From Phaseolus vulgaris (lineage: Eukaryota; Streptophyta; Magnoliopsida; Fabales; Fabaceae), in NCBI RefSeq assembly GCF_000499845.2, contig NC_023750.2, forward strand, positions 34,958,699 through 35,022,698: DNA of 64,000 bases. The letters are read 5' to 3'. Below are positions 22,056 through 32,762 of the stretch, piece by piece. A program made the translations under genes and the position numbers. The notes beneath the pieces were generated by a model. The model was given only the letters and a program-made list of their open reading frames with translations, had not been told where the DNA came from and searched no databases. Position 1 is the stretch's first letter; the number at the start of each line of letters is the position of its first letter.

Positions 22056-22623
22056 CCATTGAACAAAGAATATTTTTGGCCTTATAATTACATTTAGGTA
22101 TAGTATTTTCCTTTGGAAGCATATCCTTCAACAACTGAAGCAATTCCATGAAGCTTTTATCAGTCCATCCATTTATTGCCTTCAAATTCATCAATCTTAA
22201 CACCACTGACAACCGTGTGAAGTTAGTTGATCTAGGATACAATGGAGTCTCTGCATTGCTTGACATACTTCCATATTCATGCGCTTTTGCAAAAGACTCA
22301 GCTCCCACATCACGAATCATGTCCTCCAATCAATCATTATCTACTTCATCATGTACTACATCATCCATGGTGGACCCCACATATTCTTCAGTCACGAAAA
22401 CACGTGGTAATTGTAATAATTCACCAGGCCATGTCCAAGTTGTATAAGATCGAAGAGACCTATCACATAGAAGGTGCTCCCAGATTTTCTTAATATCCAG
22501 TATCCTTCCATTCAAACAGTTAACGCAATGACACCTAATATTTTCTCCATCTTGACCACTATTATTCGCATTACGTTGCACAAATTGTGTTATGCGAACA
22601 TAATTAATCCAACTTCGATCCAT
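22024..22623 (-). pseudogene. CACTA TnpD transposase, N-terminal part
   Basis: The protein starts MDRSWINYVRITQFVQRNAN at 22623 and shows the transposase-associated domain (IRCHCVNCLNGRILDIKKIW, RSYTTWTWPGE). An in-frame TGA at 22330-22332 interrupts it. The same frame then continues with LYPRSTNFTRLSVVLRLMNL, INGWTDKSFMELLQLLKDML and the IPKCNYKAKNILCSMG block to about 22040. TnpD proteins cut at the CACTA termini, but this copy has a stop, a frameshift and no catalytic core. Confidence 0.85.
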
Positions 22624-22762
22624 TATATTTTGTAATAGTCATTCAAGTGTTTACTAAGAGTGTGAAATCTCACGTTTGTCGAGGATTGAACACTCTCACA
22701 CTCAATACCAACACGTATCAATTACCCAGGGTCAAACACCTTCGGACCCAATACCAACATGA

Positions 22763-22924
22763 TAATTCTATTCTAACCTAACAACTAACATAATATAGAT
22801 TAATAATAAATACTAAATATACAAATTAAAATAATATTAATTATAGATATTAAATAATATAAATCTATCTACCATCTAATAATTTAATAATTCTATTCTA
22901 ACCTAAAAACAAAAATAATATAAA
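22763..22924. repeat. Imperfect direct repeat AATTCTATTCTAACCTA
   Basis: A unit of about 36 bases occurs at 22763-22798 and 22889-22924, upstream of the transposase start. It is AT-rich and of unknown role. Confidence 0.5.
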
Positions 22925-22979
22925 TTTTAAAAAATACAAATTATAATAAATAAATTAATAACATTAAAAAAAATTAAAA

Positions 22980-23345
22980 CACCACCAACTTTGACCATGA
23001 AGGCAACGGTGGTGGTGAAGAGCGGTGCGGGACCGGCAGCAACGACGGCGGTAGTGGAGGCAGTAGCAATGACGGAGCAAATAGGGCACAGTAAAAACCC
23101 AAACAACAACGTGGCAATGAAACAGTAGTGACCTTCAAACAATGGCAGAAAACAAACAAAAAAGATAAATCAAAAAAATACAAAAACCAATAGTGAAGCA
23201 GAAGTACAGAGCTCGAAACAAACTTACCAATGGCACGAAGAAGACAATGCAGGCTCGAGGAAGACGAGAGGAAGCACCAAAGCAGAAGAACGAAGCGCTA
23301 GAGAAAGGAAAGTATGAAAGCGTAAGTGGCGCACTTCTATGTTAG
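22980..23345. other. CACTA 5' region with GC-richer patch
   Basis: This stretch lies between the TnpD start and the right subterminal repeats. It contains GGCAACGGTGGTGGTGAAG and GCAACGACGGCGGTAGTGG, richer in G+C than the surroundings. It is probably transposase promoter or leader sequence. The overlapping frames look like composition effects. Confidence 0.35.
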
Positions 23346-23357
23346 GGTAAAAAAATG

Positions 23358-23500
23358 ATTTTAAGAATGCGACAACGAGGTAAAGCCACATTTTTAAACA
23401 AAGCGTTTTTTTAAGAATGCGGTTTTACCTAATAATTGCATTCTTAAAACAAAGTGTTTTGTTTAAGAATGCGGCTATAACAAATAGCTACCTTCTTATA
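23358..23500. repeat. CACTA subterminal repeats, right
   Basis: Copies of TTTAAGAATGCGG-type motifs occur at about 23360, 23410 and 23462, with inverted ones near 23438 and 23490. They match the left array. Confidence 0.7.
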
Positions 23501-23580
23501 GGAAGTTAATTTAAAAAATGCCACCACGTTTTGAATGACAGCGTTTGACCGTAAAAACGCCTTAAATGTAGGGTTCTTGT

Positions 23581-23600
23581 TTTTATATTTTGTATTAGTG
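23581..23600. repeat. CACTA terminal end (TATTAGTG)
   Basis: The sequence ends TTTTGTATTAGTG, whose reverse complement begins CACTAATACAAAA, a CACTA-type terminus. ATA follows and could be the 3-bp target duplication. Confidence 0.65.
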
Positions 23601-23738
23601 ATAGAGTAAGCAAAAGTCTCCAGAATGATGGCAAAATACTTCCTTCTTTCTTTTTCTTTTTTTCACCAATCTTCTATTAATTTGTTTTTTTCATTAATAG
23701 TTTGACATGAAATGCATAATTGTATTGGATTAATCTAG

Positions 23739-23956
23739 AGGGAAATAGTTGTCACTATTAAGCGCATGAAGTTTGATTTCTTAGTTGAATTGGGACGAGT
23801 GACTCTTCCTCCAACACGTTTTCTTCTCCAATTCCCCACAGTCTTATCAAACGAGTAAGTTTCTCAATTTATTTTTCACAAGACATTACAACGGTAAACC
23901 TAACCATGTTTTGTTTTGTGCGTTTCAGATTTGCAAATATTTTGAGAGGAATTTAA
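23739..23956 (+). pseudogene. Possible last two exons of an unidentified cellular gene
   Basis: After a pyrimidine-rich stretch and CTAG acceptor, the frame reads REIVVTIKRMKFDFLVELGR, then VTLPPTRFLLQFPTVLSN to 23854. A strong donor GTAAGT and an acceptor TTTCAG bound a 74-base intron (23855-23928). The phase is kept across it and gives FANILRGI and a stop at 23954-23956. CRM-2 begins seven bases later. I do not recognise the protein. Precise phase conservation and good splice sites argue for a real gene end, but the short length allows chance. Confidence 0.35.
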
Positions 23957-23963
23957 GCTTATT

Positions 23964-24111
23964 TGATGGCAAATTCATGAAGCTCTTCTTAGAATCATGT
24001 GAAAGATGATGCGGAAGCCATGGATGTGTATGTGCAAGATCCTCCTAGGAGCTATGGTGATCTTGAAGGTGCATGATATGTATGGGATTAGGGAGGTTCG
24101 GCCAGCCCTAT
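23964..24111 (-). repeat. CRM-2 3' LTR fragment
   Basis: 148 bases from TGATGGCAAATTCATGAAGC onward, closely matching the start of 49030-49741. It breaks off at GCCAGCCCTA, where CRM-1 begins. Confidence 0.85.
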
Positions 24112-24791
24112 TGATGACAAATTCATGAAGTTCTTCTTGAATCATGTAAAGGATGGTGCGGAAGCCATGGATGTGTGTGTGCAAGATCCTCCTTAGAGCT
24201 ATGGTGATCTTGAAGGTGCATGGTATGTATGGAAGTTGGGAGGTTCGGCCAACCCAAGGAAAGGTGAAGGATGTGAAGATTAGAGCCTAGAAACTAGGTA
24301 GAAGCAAAGCTTGGCACAAAAATGGCAGCATAACTTTACTCACAATAATCTTGCAAAATACAAGAGATGGCCTTCCTATTTATAGACTATAGGGCCGTAA
24401 AAACTAAGCTAATTCCTAATGAAATGAAAGCCAAATGAAATGCACAATGACAAGGCACATGCTCATGACCGGCCAAGTAACAAGTTCTAGAATGTTCACT
24501 CATTTGTGCTTTCTAACACTACTCTAATTACTAAGCACCCCTAATGGGCCTCCATGTAACATGTACAAGGCTTTCTCTCTTCCATCCGTGGCTTCATCCA
24601 ATTGGGCGTGAATGTGCTTAGCCATTGACCTTGTAATAGGGCCTAGACGGTCTAGGTCTCCTCCTAGACGCTCCATGTGTAGCCTTCCCTCATCACGTTC
24701 TAGACGCTCCTTCCTTGAGTCTAGACGCTCATCACGATCTAGCTTTGGGTCTTGGCTTCCATGGTGAGATGTGCTTGGACCTCCTCCATCA
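24112..24791 (-). repeat. CRM-1 3' LTR
   Basis: A 680-bp LTR from TGATGACA to CCATCA. Its first 268 bases in element orientation (24791 down to 24524) also encode the C-terminal tail of integrase. Confidence 0.92.
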
Positions 24792-27775
24792 TCCCCTCCC
24801 CCTTGGAAAGGATTTGTCCTCAAATCCAGCTCGTCATCGTCATTGGTATCTACAAATGGAGAAAGATCAATTACATTAAAAGTGTCATGAACTCCATATT
24901 CAAGAGGTAGGTCCAATTTATATGCATTGTTATTGACTCGCTTGAGGACTTGAAAGGGTCCATCACCTCGGGGACTTAGTTTGGACTTCCTTTGAGTTGG
25001 AAATCTATCTTTGCGAAGGTGAAGCCAAACTAAGTCTCCTTCCTCAAAAATTATTTCCTTCTTCCCTTTATTGTTGTATTCTGTGTACTTCTCATTTTGT
25101 TGTTGTATTTGGTGTTTAATCTTCTCATGCATTTTCTTTACAAAGTCGGCTTTGATTACTCCTTCCTTATGCACAAATTCTTGTGGATTAGGAAGAGGTA
25201 ACAAATCCATAGGTGTGAGAGGATTAAAACCATATACTACTTCAAAAGGAGAAGCATTAGTAGTCTTGTGAACTACTCGATTGTAAGCAAATTCAATATG
25301 GGGAAGATACTCATCCCAAGATTTATGGTTGCCCTTCATGATAGCCCGAAGCATAGTCCCAAGAGATCTATTGACTACTTCGGTTTGGCCATCCGTTTGA
25401 GGATGACAAGAAGTTGAAAATTGTAGTCGTGTTCCAAGTTTGCCCCAAAGAGTTTTCCAAAAGTGGCTTATAAACTTGGGATCTCTATCGGATACTATAC
25501 TTCTAGGGAGACCATGAAGTCTCACCACTTCTCTAAAGAAGAGTCTAGAAATATTTTGAGCATCATCTACCTTGTGGCAAGGGATAAAATGGGACATTTT
25601 GCTAAAACAGTCCACTACCACAAAGATAGAGTCATGGCCTCTTGCAGTCCTAGGAAGTCCTAAAATGAAATCCATGCTAATGTCTTCCCAAGGAGCATTT
25701 GCAATCGGCAAAGGGGTGTAGAGTCCATGAGGCATTGTTCTAGACTTTGCTTTTAAACATGATATGCATCTAGAACAATGTCTTTGGACATCTTTCCTCA
25801 TGTGTGGCCAACAAAATTTTGCTTTTAAAAGGTCTAGAGTCTTATCAACTCCAAAATGGCCCATGAGTCCCCCCTCATGCGATTCTTTGACAAGGAGTTT
25901 CCTATGTGTTCTTTGGGGAATGCAAAGTTTTCCCTCTTTAAAAAGATATCCCTCGGACACATAATAACCTCCTTGCGCTCTATGTAGACATTGGGCATAG
26001 ATGGATGAGAGTTCTTGATCTTCTTGATAAAGCTCTCTTATGTGATCAAATCCAAGAATTTGGGCACCCAATTTTGAAAAGAGTGTATGCCATCTTGAGA
26101 GAGCATCTGCCACTATATTGGTGCTTCCTTTCTTGTATTTGATTACATAAGGAAATTGTTCAAGAAATTCCATCCATTTAGCATGTCTCTTGTTGAGCTT
26201 GTGTTGGCCCTTCAAATATTTTAAAGACTCGTGATCACTATGGATGACAAATTCTTTGGACACAAGGTAGTGTTCCCAAGTCTTTAGGGCTCGCACAAGA
26301 GCATAGAGCTCTTTGTCATAGGTGGGATAGTTGAGGGTGACACCATGGAGTTTTTCACTAAAATAAGCAATGGGGTGTCCACCTTGCAACAATACCACAC
26401 TTATGCCTACCCCCGATGCATCACACTCTATCTCAAAAGTTTTGGAGAAATTTGGGAGAGATAGAATTGGTGCATTGGTGAGTTGAGCTTTTAGCCTTTG
26501 GAAGGCTTGCTCATGCTTTTCATTCCAACAAAATGCAACATCTTTTTTAACAAGTTCATTCAAAGCAGAAGCTAGACTAGAAAAATTAGGCACAAACCTT
26601 CTATAGAAGCTAGCTAACCCATGAAAACTTCTTACATCACTTACATTTTGTGGAGTGGGCCACTCGCGGATGGCTTTGATTTTCTCGGGATCTACATGCA
26701 CCCCCTTTTTGTTTACTATGAAGCCTAAGAAAACTACACTATCTACACAAAAGGTACACTTATCCCTATTTGCAAAAAGACTATTTTTCCCAAGCACTAG
26801 AAGAACTTCCCTAAGGTGACTTAGATGGTCTTCTAGGGTTTTACTATACACTAAGATATCATCAAAATAAACTACTACATATTTACCTATACAATCTCTC
26901 AAGGTGTGATTCATAAGCCTCATGAATGTACTTGGGGCATTAGTAAGCCCAAAGGGCATCACCAACCACTCGTATAATCCAAATTTGGTCTTAAAAGCAG
27001 TTTTCCACTCATCACCCTCCTTGATTCGAATTTGGTGATATCCACTTTAAAGGTCAATTTTGGAGAATAGAGTTGACCCATGTAATTCATCAAGCCTTGG
27101 GATTGGATGCCTATACTTGATGGTGATGTTGTTGATTGCTCGACAATCACAACACATGCGCCATTTTCCATCCTTTTTGGGCACCAACAAGACAGGTACA
27201 GCACAAGGGCTTAGGCTCTTTTGAACCCAACCCTTCTCCAACAAGTCTTGAACTTGTGATTCTATCTCCTTTGTTTCCTCGGGGTTTGTTCTATAAGCAG
27301 GCCTATTTGGTAGGCTCTCCCCCGGAATGAAGTCAATTTGATGTTCTATACCTCTAAGGGGAGGAAGCCCAATGGGACCCTCATTAGATAATAGATCTTC
27401 AAATTCACTTAAAAGGTGTTCTATTTGAGGAGGTAAATTCATAAGTTCACTACTTGTGGCAGTGCATGTAAGTGCTCCTTTACAAAAGATAAGGCTTGGT
27501 TGTTCAACAAGAAGCAAATTTTCAAAAACGTTTTCAAGAGGCTTTTCTTGTTGATCAACCTTGTGGGAAGGAACACTCTTCTCCCACGCCTTCCTATCCC
27601 TAAGGATTTTCTCTTTTTCTAGCGCTCTTTTTTTTTTGTTTTCCTCATCCCTCTTATGCTTCATTTGTATTTGGTCTTTCACCACTTGAGAATGTGGTAA
27701 AGGACTAAGTACAAACTTTTTATACTTGTGGGTGAAGGAAATCTCGTTAGTGAGACCATCATGCAAGGTTTTCAT
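24524..27775 (-). pseudogene. CRM-1 pol: end of protease region, RT, RNase H, integrase and CR tail
   Basis: One frame carries FCKGALTCTATSSELMNLPP, then RT from IEHQIDFIPGESLPNRPAYR. A TAA at 27047-27049 interrupts after LFSKIDL. RT continues with [20 protein letters not shown] and [13 protein letters not shown]. RNase H residues are in [35 protein letters not shown] and NIVADALSR. The integrase zinc site ([24 protein letters not shown]) and the DDE residues ([25 protein letters not shown]) are intact. [12 protein letters not shown] and [13 protein letters not shown] are typical of CRM. The last 89 residues, coded inside the LTR, have Arg/Leu/Asp repeats and [14 protein letters not shown], resembling the CR motif linked to centromere targeting. 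Confidence 0.93.
24792..24806 (-). other. CRM-1 polypurine tract
   Basis: On the minus strand CCAAGGGGGAGGGGA adjoins the 3' LTR, while also coding part of the integrase tail. Confidence 0.85.
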
Positions 27776-27784
27776 ATCAAATTG

Positions 27785-29257
27785 TCATGGTCTCCCTAAT
27801 AAGATATGACAAGCTTCCATAGGTACTACATCACATAAAACTTTGTCTTTGTAGTTCCCTATGGAAAACTTGATTTCCACTTATTTGTCTACATGTAGTT
27901 CCCCATTTTCATTAAGCCATTGAAGTTTGTAAGGTTTTGGGTGAGGAACTACTTGTAGCTTAAGCTTTTCCGCCATCCTAGCACTACAACAATTACAACT
28001 AGATCCACTATCCACAATGAGGGAACATATATTTTCTAAAACATTGCATCTTGTATGAAATATGTTCTCTCTTTGTGTTTCAATGGATGTGCTAGGGTGA
28101 TTGTTGAGGGTTCTCCTAATCATAAGCAATTCTCCCTCTAGTGGAGCTACCCTCTCATCCTCTCCCCCTTCCTCTCTCTCACTAGGCTCATCCTCGCCAC
28201 TAGTGTATTCATCTACACCCTTAAGAAACAAAGTCCTTTGGTTTGGACATTGTGCTTGCACATGCCCTCTACCATAGCACTTGAAACACTTAACATCTCT
28301 AGCTCGGATGGGTGGGGTGGAGGTTTCTTTGGTGAAAGGTTTGGTAGGTTCTTTTGGTTTTTCTTTTGATGTACTACCCTCCCTTCTAAACTCCTTCTTG
28401 GGATAAAAGTTAGAGTAAGGGCTCACCTTTTGACTTGACATTTTGCGTAAGATTTGTTGCTCAACTTTAATGCAAAGTTGAACCAAGTCATTCAAGTCTT
28501 GGTAAGGTAAGAGCTCTACCCTATCTCTTATCTCAAGTGATAGGCCACTAAAGAACCTAGCTATTGTGGTATCCTCCTCTTCTCTAATGGATGCTCTCAT
28601 CATGTAGAGCTCCATTTTTTGCCTATACTCTTCCACACTCATGTTCTTTTGTTGGAGTCTTTAGAGCTTGTCCATCAACTCCCTATGGTAGTAGGAAGGT
28701 ATGTGGCGGCGTCTTAGGGCTCCCCTAAGGTCATTCCAATATGTAATGGGAGGTTCCCTATGAAGACGCCTTTCTCTTTCGAGAGAGGTCCACCAATACA
28801 TGGCGTTCCCTTGGAAGCTAAGGGTGGCTAGGGGTACCTTACGTTCTTCACTCACCCTATGGCAAGCAAAGAGTTGTTCTACTTTCATCTCCCAATCTAG
28901 GTAGGTTTCTACATTCTCCTTACCATGGAAGTGAGGTAGGTCTACTCTAGTTTCCCTTGGCCCCTCTTGCTCCCTTTGCCTATTCCTTCTAGGGGGTGGT
29001 TGGTAATAGTCATTAATTCTAAGGCTTCCCTCCCCCAGAGACTCATTACTCCTAGATGCATGAGTATGAGTTTTCTTTTATTTTTGTGATTTTTGGGATT
29101 TCTCTTCTTGGGCTTTATCCAATTCATTAATTTTTGTCTCATTCTCCAATTGTCTAAAAGAAATCATTTGCACAGCTTGTGAAACTTCTTTTAAAAGAGA
29201 TTTTATAGATTTTACTTCACTTTCAATAGACTTTGGAGAGTGAGGAGGAGAAGACAT
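27785..29257 (-). pseudogene. CRM-1 gag-protease with four nonsense codons
   Basis: It starts MSSPPHSPKSIESEVKSIKS and stays in one frame with pol down to 24524, with no frameshift. In-frame stops lie at 29078-29080 (codon 60), 28661-28663 (after MDKL), 27881-27883 (after LHVDK) and 27785-27787 (after GRP, where relatives have Trp). The gag core reads LDWEMKVEQLFACHRVSEER and AMYWWTSLERERRLHREPPI. The zinc knuckle is CFKCYGRGHVQAQC near residue 323, and the protease site is LIVDSGSSCNCC near residue 410. Three stops fit C-to-T type change. The codon 60 stop is shared with CRM-2, so it predates this insertion. Confidence 0.9.
29078..29080 (-). other. Inherited stop at gag codon 60 (CRM-1)
   Basis: TAA between KSQKSQK and KKTHTHAS. 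CRM-2 has the identical stop at 47051-47053. Element B has Ser-Lys-Lys here and stays open. Confidence 0.9.
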
Positions 29258-31106
29258 GGCTAAAGTTTTTGTGTATATAAGTGTTTTACCTTGAGGAAAT
29301 TTAGGAAAGTCAAAGAAGGTAGTTTTCCAGGTAAGGGAGGTGAGTCACAAAGGACTACTTAAGTACCACGCCTTTGCCTTAGCCAAAAACTATCCCTCAA
29401 TGTCTTCACACAAAACTTTCTCTTAGTAAACTACTTAGAACACAATTAAGTTGAGAAATCAAAAAAAATTTCAATGCAAGAAAACAATGTAAGCTAGCTA
29501 ATTAACAAAGCTAGACGGTTTTAACAAAGCTTAACAAAACAACCACACATACAAAGCGTTACTAATTACTCAATAGAAAAGCAACTAAAAAAACAATTAA
29601 CAATTGCTAATTAAAGAGTTCTACACTAGTCGGCCCTAGGTGAGGCTTCTTGGACACTTGGAGCCCTTGAAGACACACTCACCGTCTAATAACGTAATTA
29701 AGAGGTAATTAACACAAACTAAGTTGCAAGGAAATTAAGAAAACTCCCTTTGTTGATCCTCTTTTTGCTAAAGGCACTTCCTTGTTGTCTTTGCTTGTTG
29801 GCCCTCCAAGTGTTTGTGGTGTTTTCAAGAAAGCTTGATTCTGCCTTGTCTTTGTTTCCCCTTAGAATGAATGTCTTAATTCTCCAATTCCAGCACCTAT
29901 CAAAAGACTAGACCTTACCCAAGTCAAGTTTCCATTCAATTAAGCACCAAGGGAGAATAAATTCCAGCACCAAATTAGAGGTCAAAGAACAAAAGCAAGA
30001 AACAATTTAATTGAATAAAACAGTACCACCAAAAGGAGTTAGATTATGACAACTAGAAAGAGGTCCAAGAAATATTAAGCAAGCAAATAAAAGGTACTCC
30101 AATAAAGGTAGGCACACAAAAGAATTCCTAAGAATGGCACTAGAGATTACAAAATAAAAAACAGCACCACTGGAAAATTGTTGTGGGCCAGAAACGTGTT
30201 TTTCCCCAATTTATGCTGAGCTGTGCTTTTTAGATTTGATTCTGAAATTTGATATGCAAGATATTCAAGATCTTAGCTAAAATCTGGCTTTGGAATCACT
30301 AAAAACACATGAACCATTTGTTTTTAATAATTTTTTCAATTTCAGTGTTCAGTTACGCCAGCTGTAGCGCCTCAGATTTGCACACTAATTTTAAAATATT
30401 TATCATTTTTTTTCTGTTGACTCTTTTGAGCTAATTTTTTTTTTCTGTAACACTTCAAACTTGCATATTCCAGAGAATCAAAATTTTCCTATGAGTGAAA
30501 ATATTTTTCTGGAACAAAACAGCCAGCACAGAGAATGTGAAACAGGGGATTCTGGAAAAAAAAAAAACTGGAAACAAAAACAGCAAAAGACCAAAATTTA
30601 AACACAATGGAATTGAGAAAAGGAATTTGTGTAAGATCTAAACACAAATAGGAACTCAAACTAAAATTAAAAAGGCACCAAAAGATCAAATGAACAGAAG
30701 ATTCAAAGCAAAAGCATATACCCAAAATCAAGAAACAATCAAGCCAATCACAGGAATACTATGAATTGATGACATTGTGGATGAACATGACTTGACAAAA
30801 CATATATGGATTCAGGAATTAAAGACTCAAAGAGCATAATATGAACCAAATTAAAAGTGCAATAAAGACTCAAAAACCTAAAAGAAAACAGCAACTCAAA
30901 GGTGTATGGAATCCTATCACAATTTGCACAAGAATTGTTCAAGATCAATTGAACAAAGTGCACCGGTTGGATCTTCCAAATAGCACACCAAAACAAATTA
31001 AAATGTAAAAAAACAGCAAGACAATTATCGAAATAAGATGAACAACATGAAATAAAGAAGAACTAAAAATGAAAAGACCAAGAACAACTCATCTTGAAGA
31101 ACCTAA
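29258..31106 (-). other. CRM-1 leader (about 1.85 kb)
   Basis: Non-coding, homologous to the leaders of A, B, C and CRM-2. The hairpin-like block is at 29639-29683. Confidence 0.75.
29639..29683 (-). promoter_or_regulatory. Conserved leader element (CRM-1 copy)
   Basis: Same GGTGAGTGTGTCTTCAAGGG block closing with AAGCCTCACC as in element A, with one base changed in the loop (CTCCAAGTGTCC). Confidence 0.5.
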
Positions 31107-31121
31107 GCTCATGATACCAAA
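31107..31121 (-). other. CRM-1 primer binding site
   Basis: Minus strand TTTGGTATCATGAGC: initiator-Met site with one inserted T, identical to element A. Confidence 0.75.
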
Positions 31122-31800
31122 TGATGGCAAATTCATGAAGTTCTTCTTGAATCATGTAAAGGATGGTGCGGAAGCCATGGATGTGTGTGTGCAAGATCCT
31201 CCTAAGAGCTATGGTGATCTTGAAGGTGCATGGTATGTATGGAAGTTGGGAGGTTCGGCCAGCCCAAGGAAAGGTGAAGGATGTAAAGATTAGAGCCTAG
31301 AAACTAGGTAGAAGCAAAGCTTGGCACAAAAATGGCAGCATAACTTTACTCACAATAATCTTGCAAAATACAAGAGATGGCCTTCCTATTTATAGACTAT
31401 AGGGCCGTAAAAACTAAGCTAATTCCTAATGAAATGAGAGCCAAATGAAATGCACAATGACAAGGCACATGCTCATGACCGGCCAAGTAACAAGTTCTAG
31501 AATGTTCACTCATTTGTGCTTTCTAACACTACTCTAATTACTAAGCACCCCTAATGGGCCTCCATGTAACATGTACAAGGCTTTCTCTCTTCCATCCGTG
31601 GCTTCATCCAATTGGGCGTGAATGTGCTTAGCCATTGACCTTGTAATAGAGCCTAAACGGTCTAGGTCTCCTCCTAGACGCTCCACGTGTAGCCTTCCCT
31701 CATCACGTCCTACACGCTCCTTCCTTGAGTTTAGACGCTCATCACGGTCTAGCTTTGGGTCTTGGCTTCCATGGTGAGATGTGCTTGCCCTCCTCCATCA
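31122..31800 (-). repeat. CRM-1 5' LTR
   Basis: 679 bp, TGATGG to CCATCA. A minus-strand TATA-like CTATAAATAG lies at 31386-31395. It adjoins CRM-2 integrase sequence at 31801. Confidence 0.92.
31386..31395 (-). promoter_or_regulatory. TATA box in CRM-1 5' LTR
   Basis: CTATAAATAG on the minus strand, at the same relative place as in the LTRs of A, B and C. Confidence 0.5.
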
Positions 31801-32762
31801 CCTTCCTTATGCACAAATTCTTGTGGATTAGGAAGAGGCAACAAATCCATGGGTGTGAGAGGATTAAAACCATATACTACTTCAAAAGGAGAAGCATTAG
31901 TAGTCTTGTGAACTACTCGATTGTAAGCAAACTCAATGTGGGGAAGATACTCATCCCAAGATTTATGGTTGCCCTTCATGATAGCCCTAAGCATAGTCCC
32001 AAGAGATCTATTGACTACTTCGGTTTGGCCATCCGTTTAAGGATGACAAGAAGTTGAAAATTGTAGTCTTGTTCCAAGTTTGCCCCAAAGAGTTTTCCAA
32101 AAGTGGCTTATAAACTTGGGATCTCTATCGGATACTATACTTCTAGGGAGACCATGAAGTCTCACCACTTCTCTAAAGAAGAGTCTAGAAATATTTTGAG
32201 CATCATCTACCTTGTGGCAAGGAATAAAATGGGACATTTTGCTAAAACGGTCCACTACCACAAAGATAGAGTCATGGCCTCTTGCAGTCCTAGGAAGTCC
32301 TAAAATGAAATCCATGCTAATGTCTTTCCAAGGAGCATTTGCAATCGGCAAAGGGGTGTAGTGTCCATGAGGCATTGTTCTAGACTTTGCTTTTAAACAT
32401 GATATGCATCTAGAACAATGTCTTTGGACGTCTTTCCTCATGTGTGGCCAACAAAATTTTGCATTTAAAAGGTCTAGAGTCTTATCAACTCCAAAATGGC
32501 CCATGAGTCCCCCCTCATGTGATTCTTTGACAAGGAGTTTCCTATGTGTGCCTTGGGGAATGCAAAGTTTTCCCTCTTTAAAAAGATATCCCTCGGACAC
32601 ATAGTAACCTCCTTGCGCTCTATGTTGACATTGGGCATAGATGGATGAGAGTTCTTGATCTTCTTGATAAAGCTCTCTTATGTGATCAAATCCAAGAATT
32701 TGGGCACCCAATTTTGAAAAGAGTGTATGCCGTCTTGAAAGAGCATCGGCCACTATATTGGA
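31801..32762 (-). pseudogene. CRM-2 integrase (part)
   Basis: Reads [20 protein letters not shown], then the zinc site [37 protein letters not shown] and a stop near 32037 where CRM-1 has Gln (CHPQTDGQ). It continues as [20 protein letters not shown] and stops at FVHKEG, where CRM-1 abuts. It joins to 38915 after removal of element B. Confidence 0.9.
32758..32762. repeat. Target duplication of element B (TTGGA/TTGGT)
   Basis: TTGGA at 32758-32762 and TTGGT at 38915-38919 flank the LTRs. The uninterrupted CRM-1 copy reads ATATTGGTGC, so the left copy has one changed base. Confidence 0.75.

Larger units (their letters stand above)
19800..23600 (-). mobile_element. Deleted CACTA (En/Spm) DNA transposon
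   Basis: The right end is TATTAGTG at 23593-23600, the inverse of a CACTA terminus. Clustered subterminal copies of a TTAAGAATGCGGCTATT-type motif lie at both sides (19801-19990 and 23358-23500). In between, minus-strand pieces encode the TnpD transposase N-terminus (22623 to 21795) and a TnpA-like protein (21600 to 21079). The catalytic part of TnpD is missing, so this is a deletion derivative. The left terminal repeat was not found and may be lost against the fossil LTR near 19800. Confidence 0.8.
24112..31800 (-). mobile_element. CRM-1: full-length CRM-type chromovirus
   Basis: A 7689-bp element with LTRs 24112-24791 and 31122-31800 (680 and 679 bp, about 2% different by eye). A purine tract (24792-24806), primer site (31107-31121), leader and one gag-pol frame from 29257 to 24524 are present. 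The integrase tail enters the 3' LTR, a CRM trait. There is no matching target duplication: left flank CCTAT, right flank CCTTC. Flanking CRM-2 sequence is missing between them, so insertion came with, or was followed by, a deletion. Confidence 0.9.
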
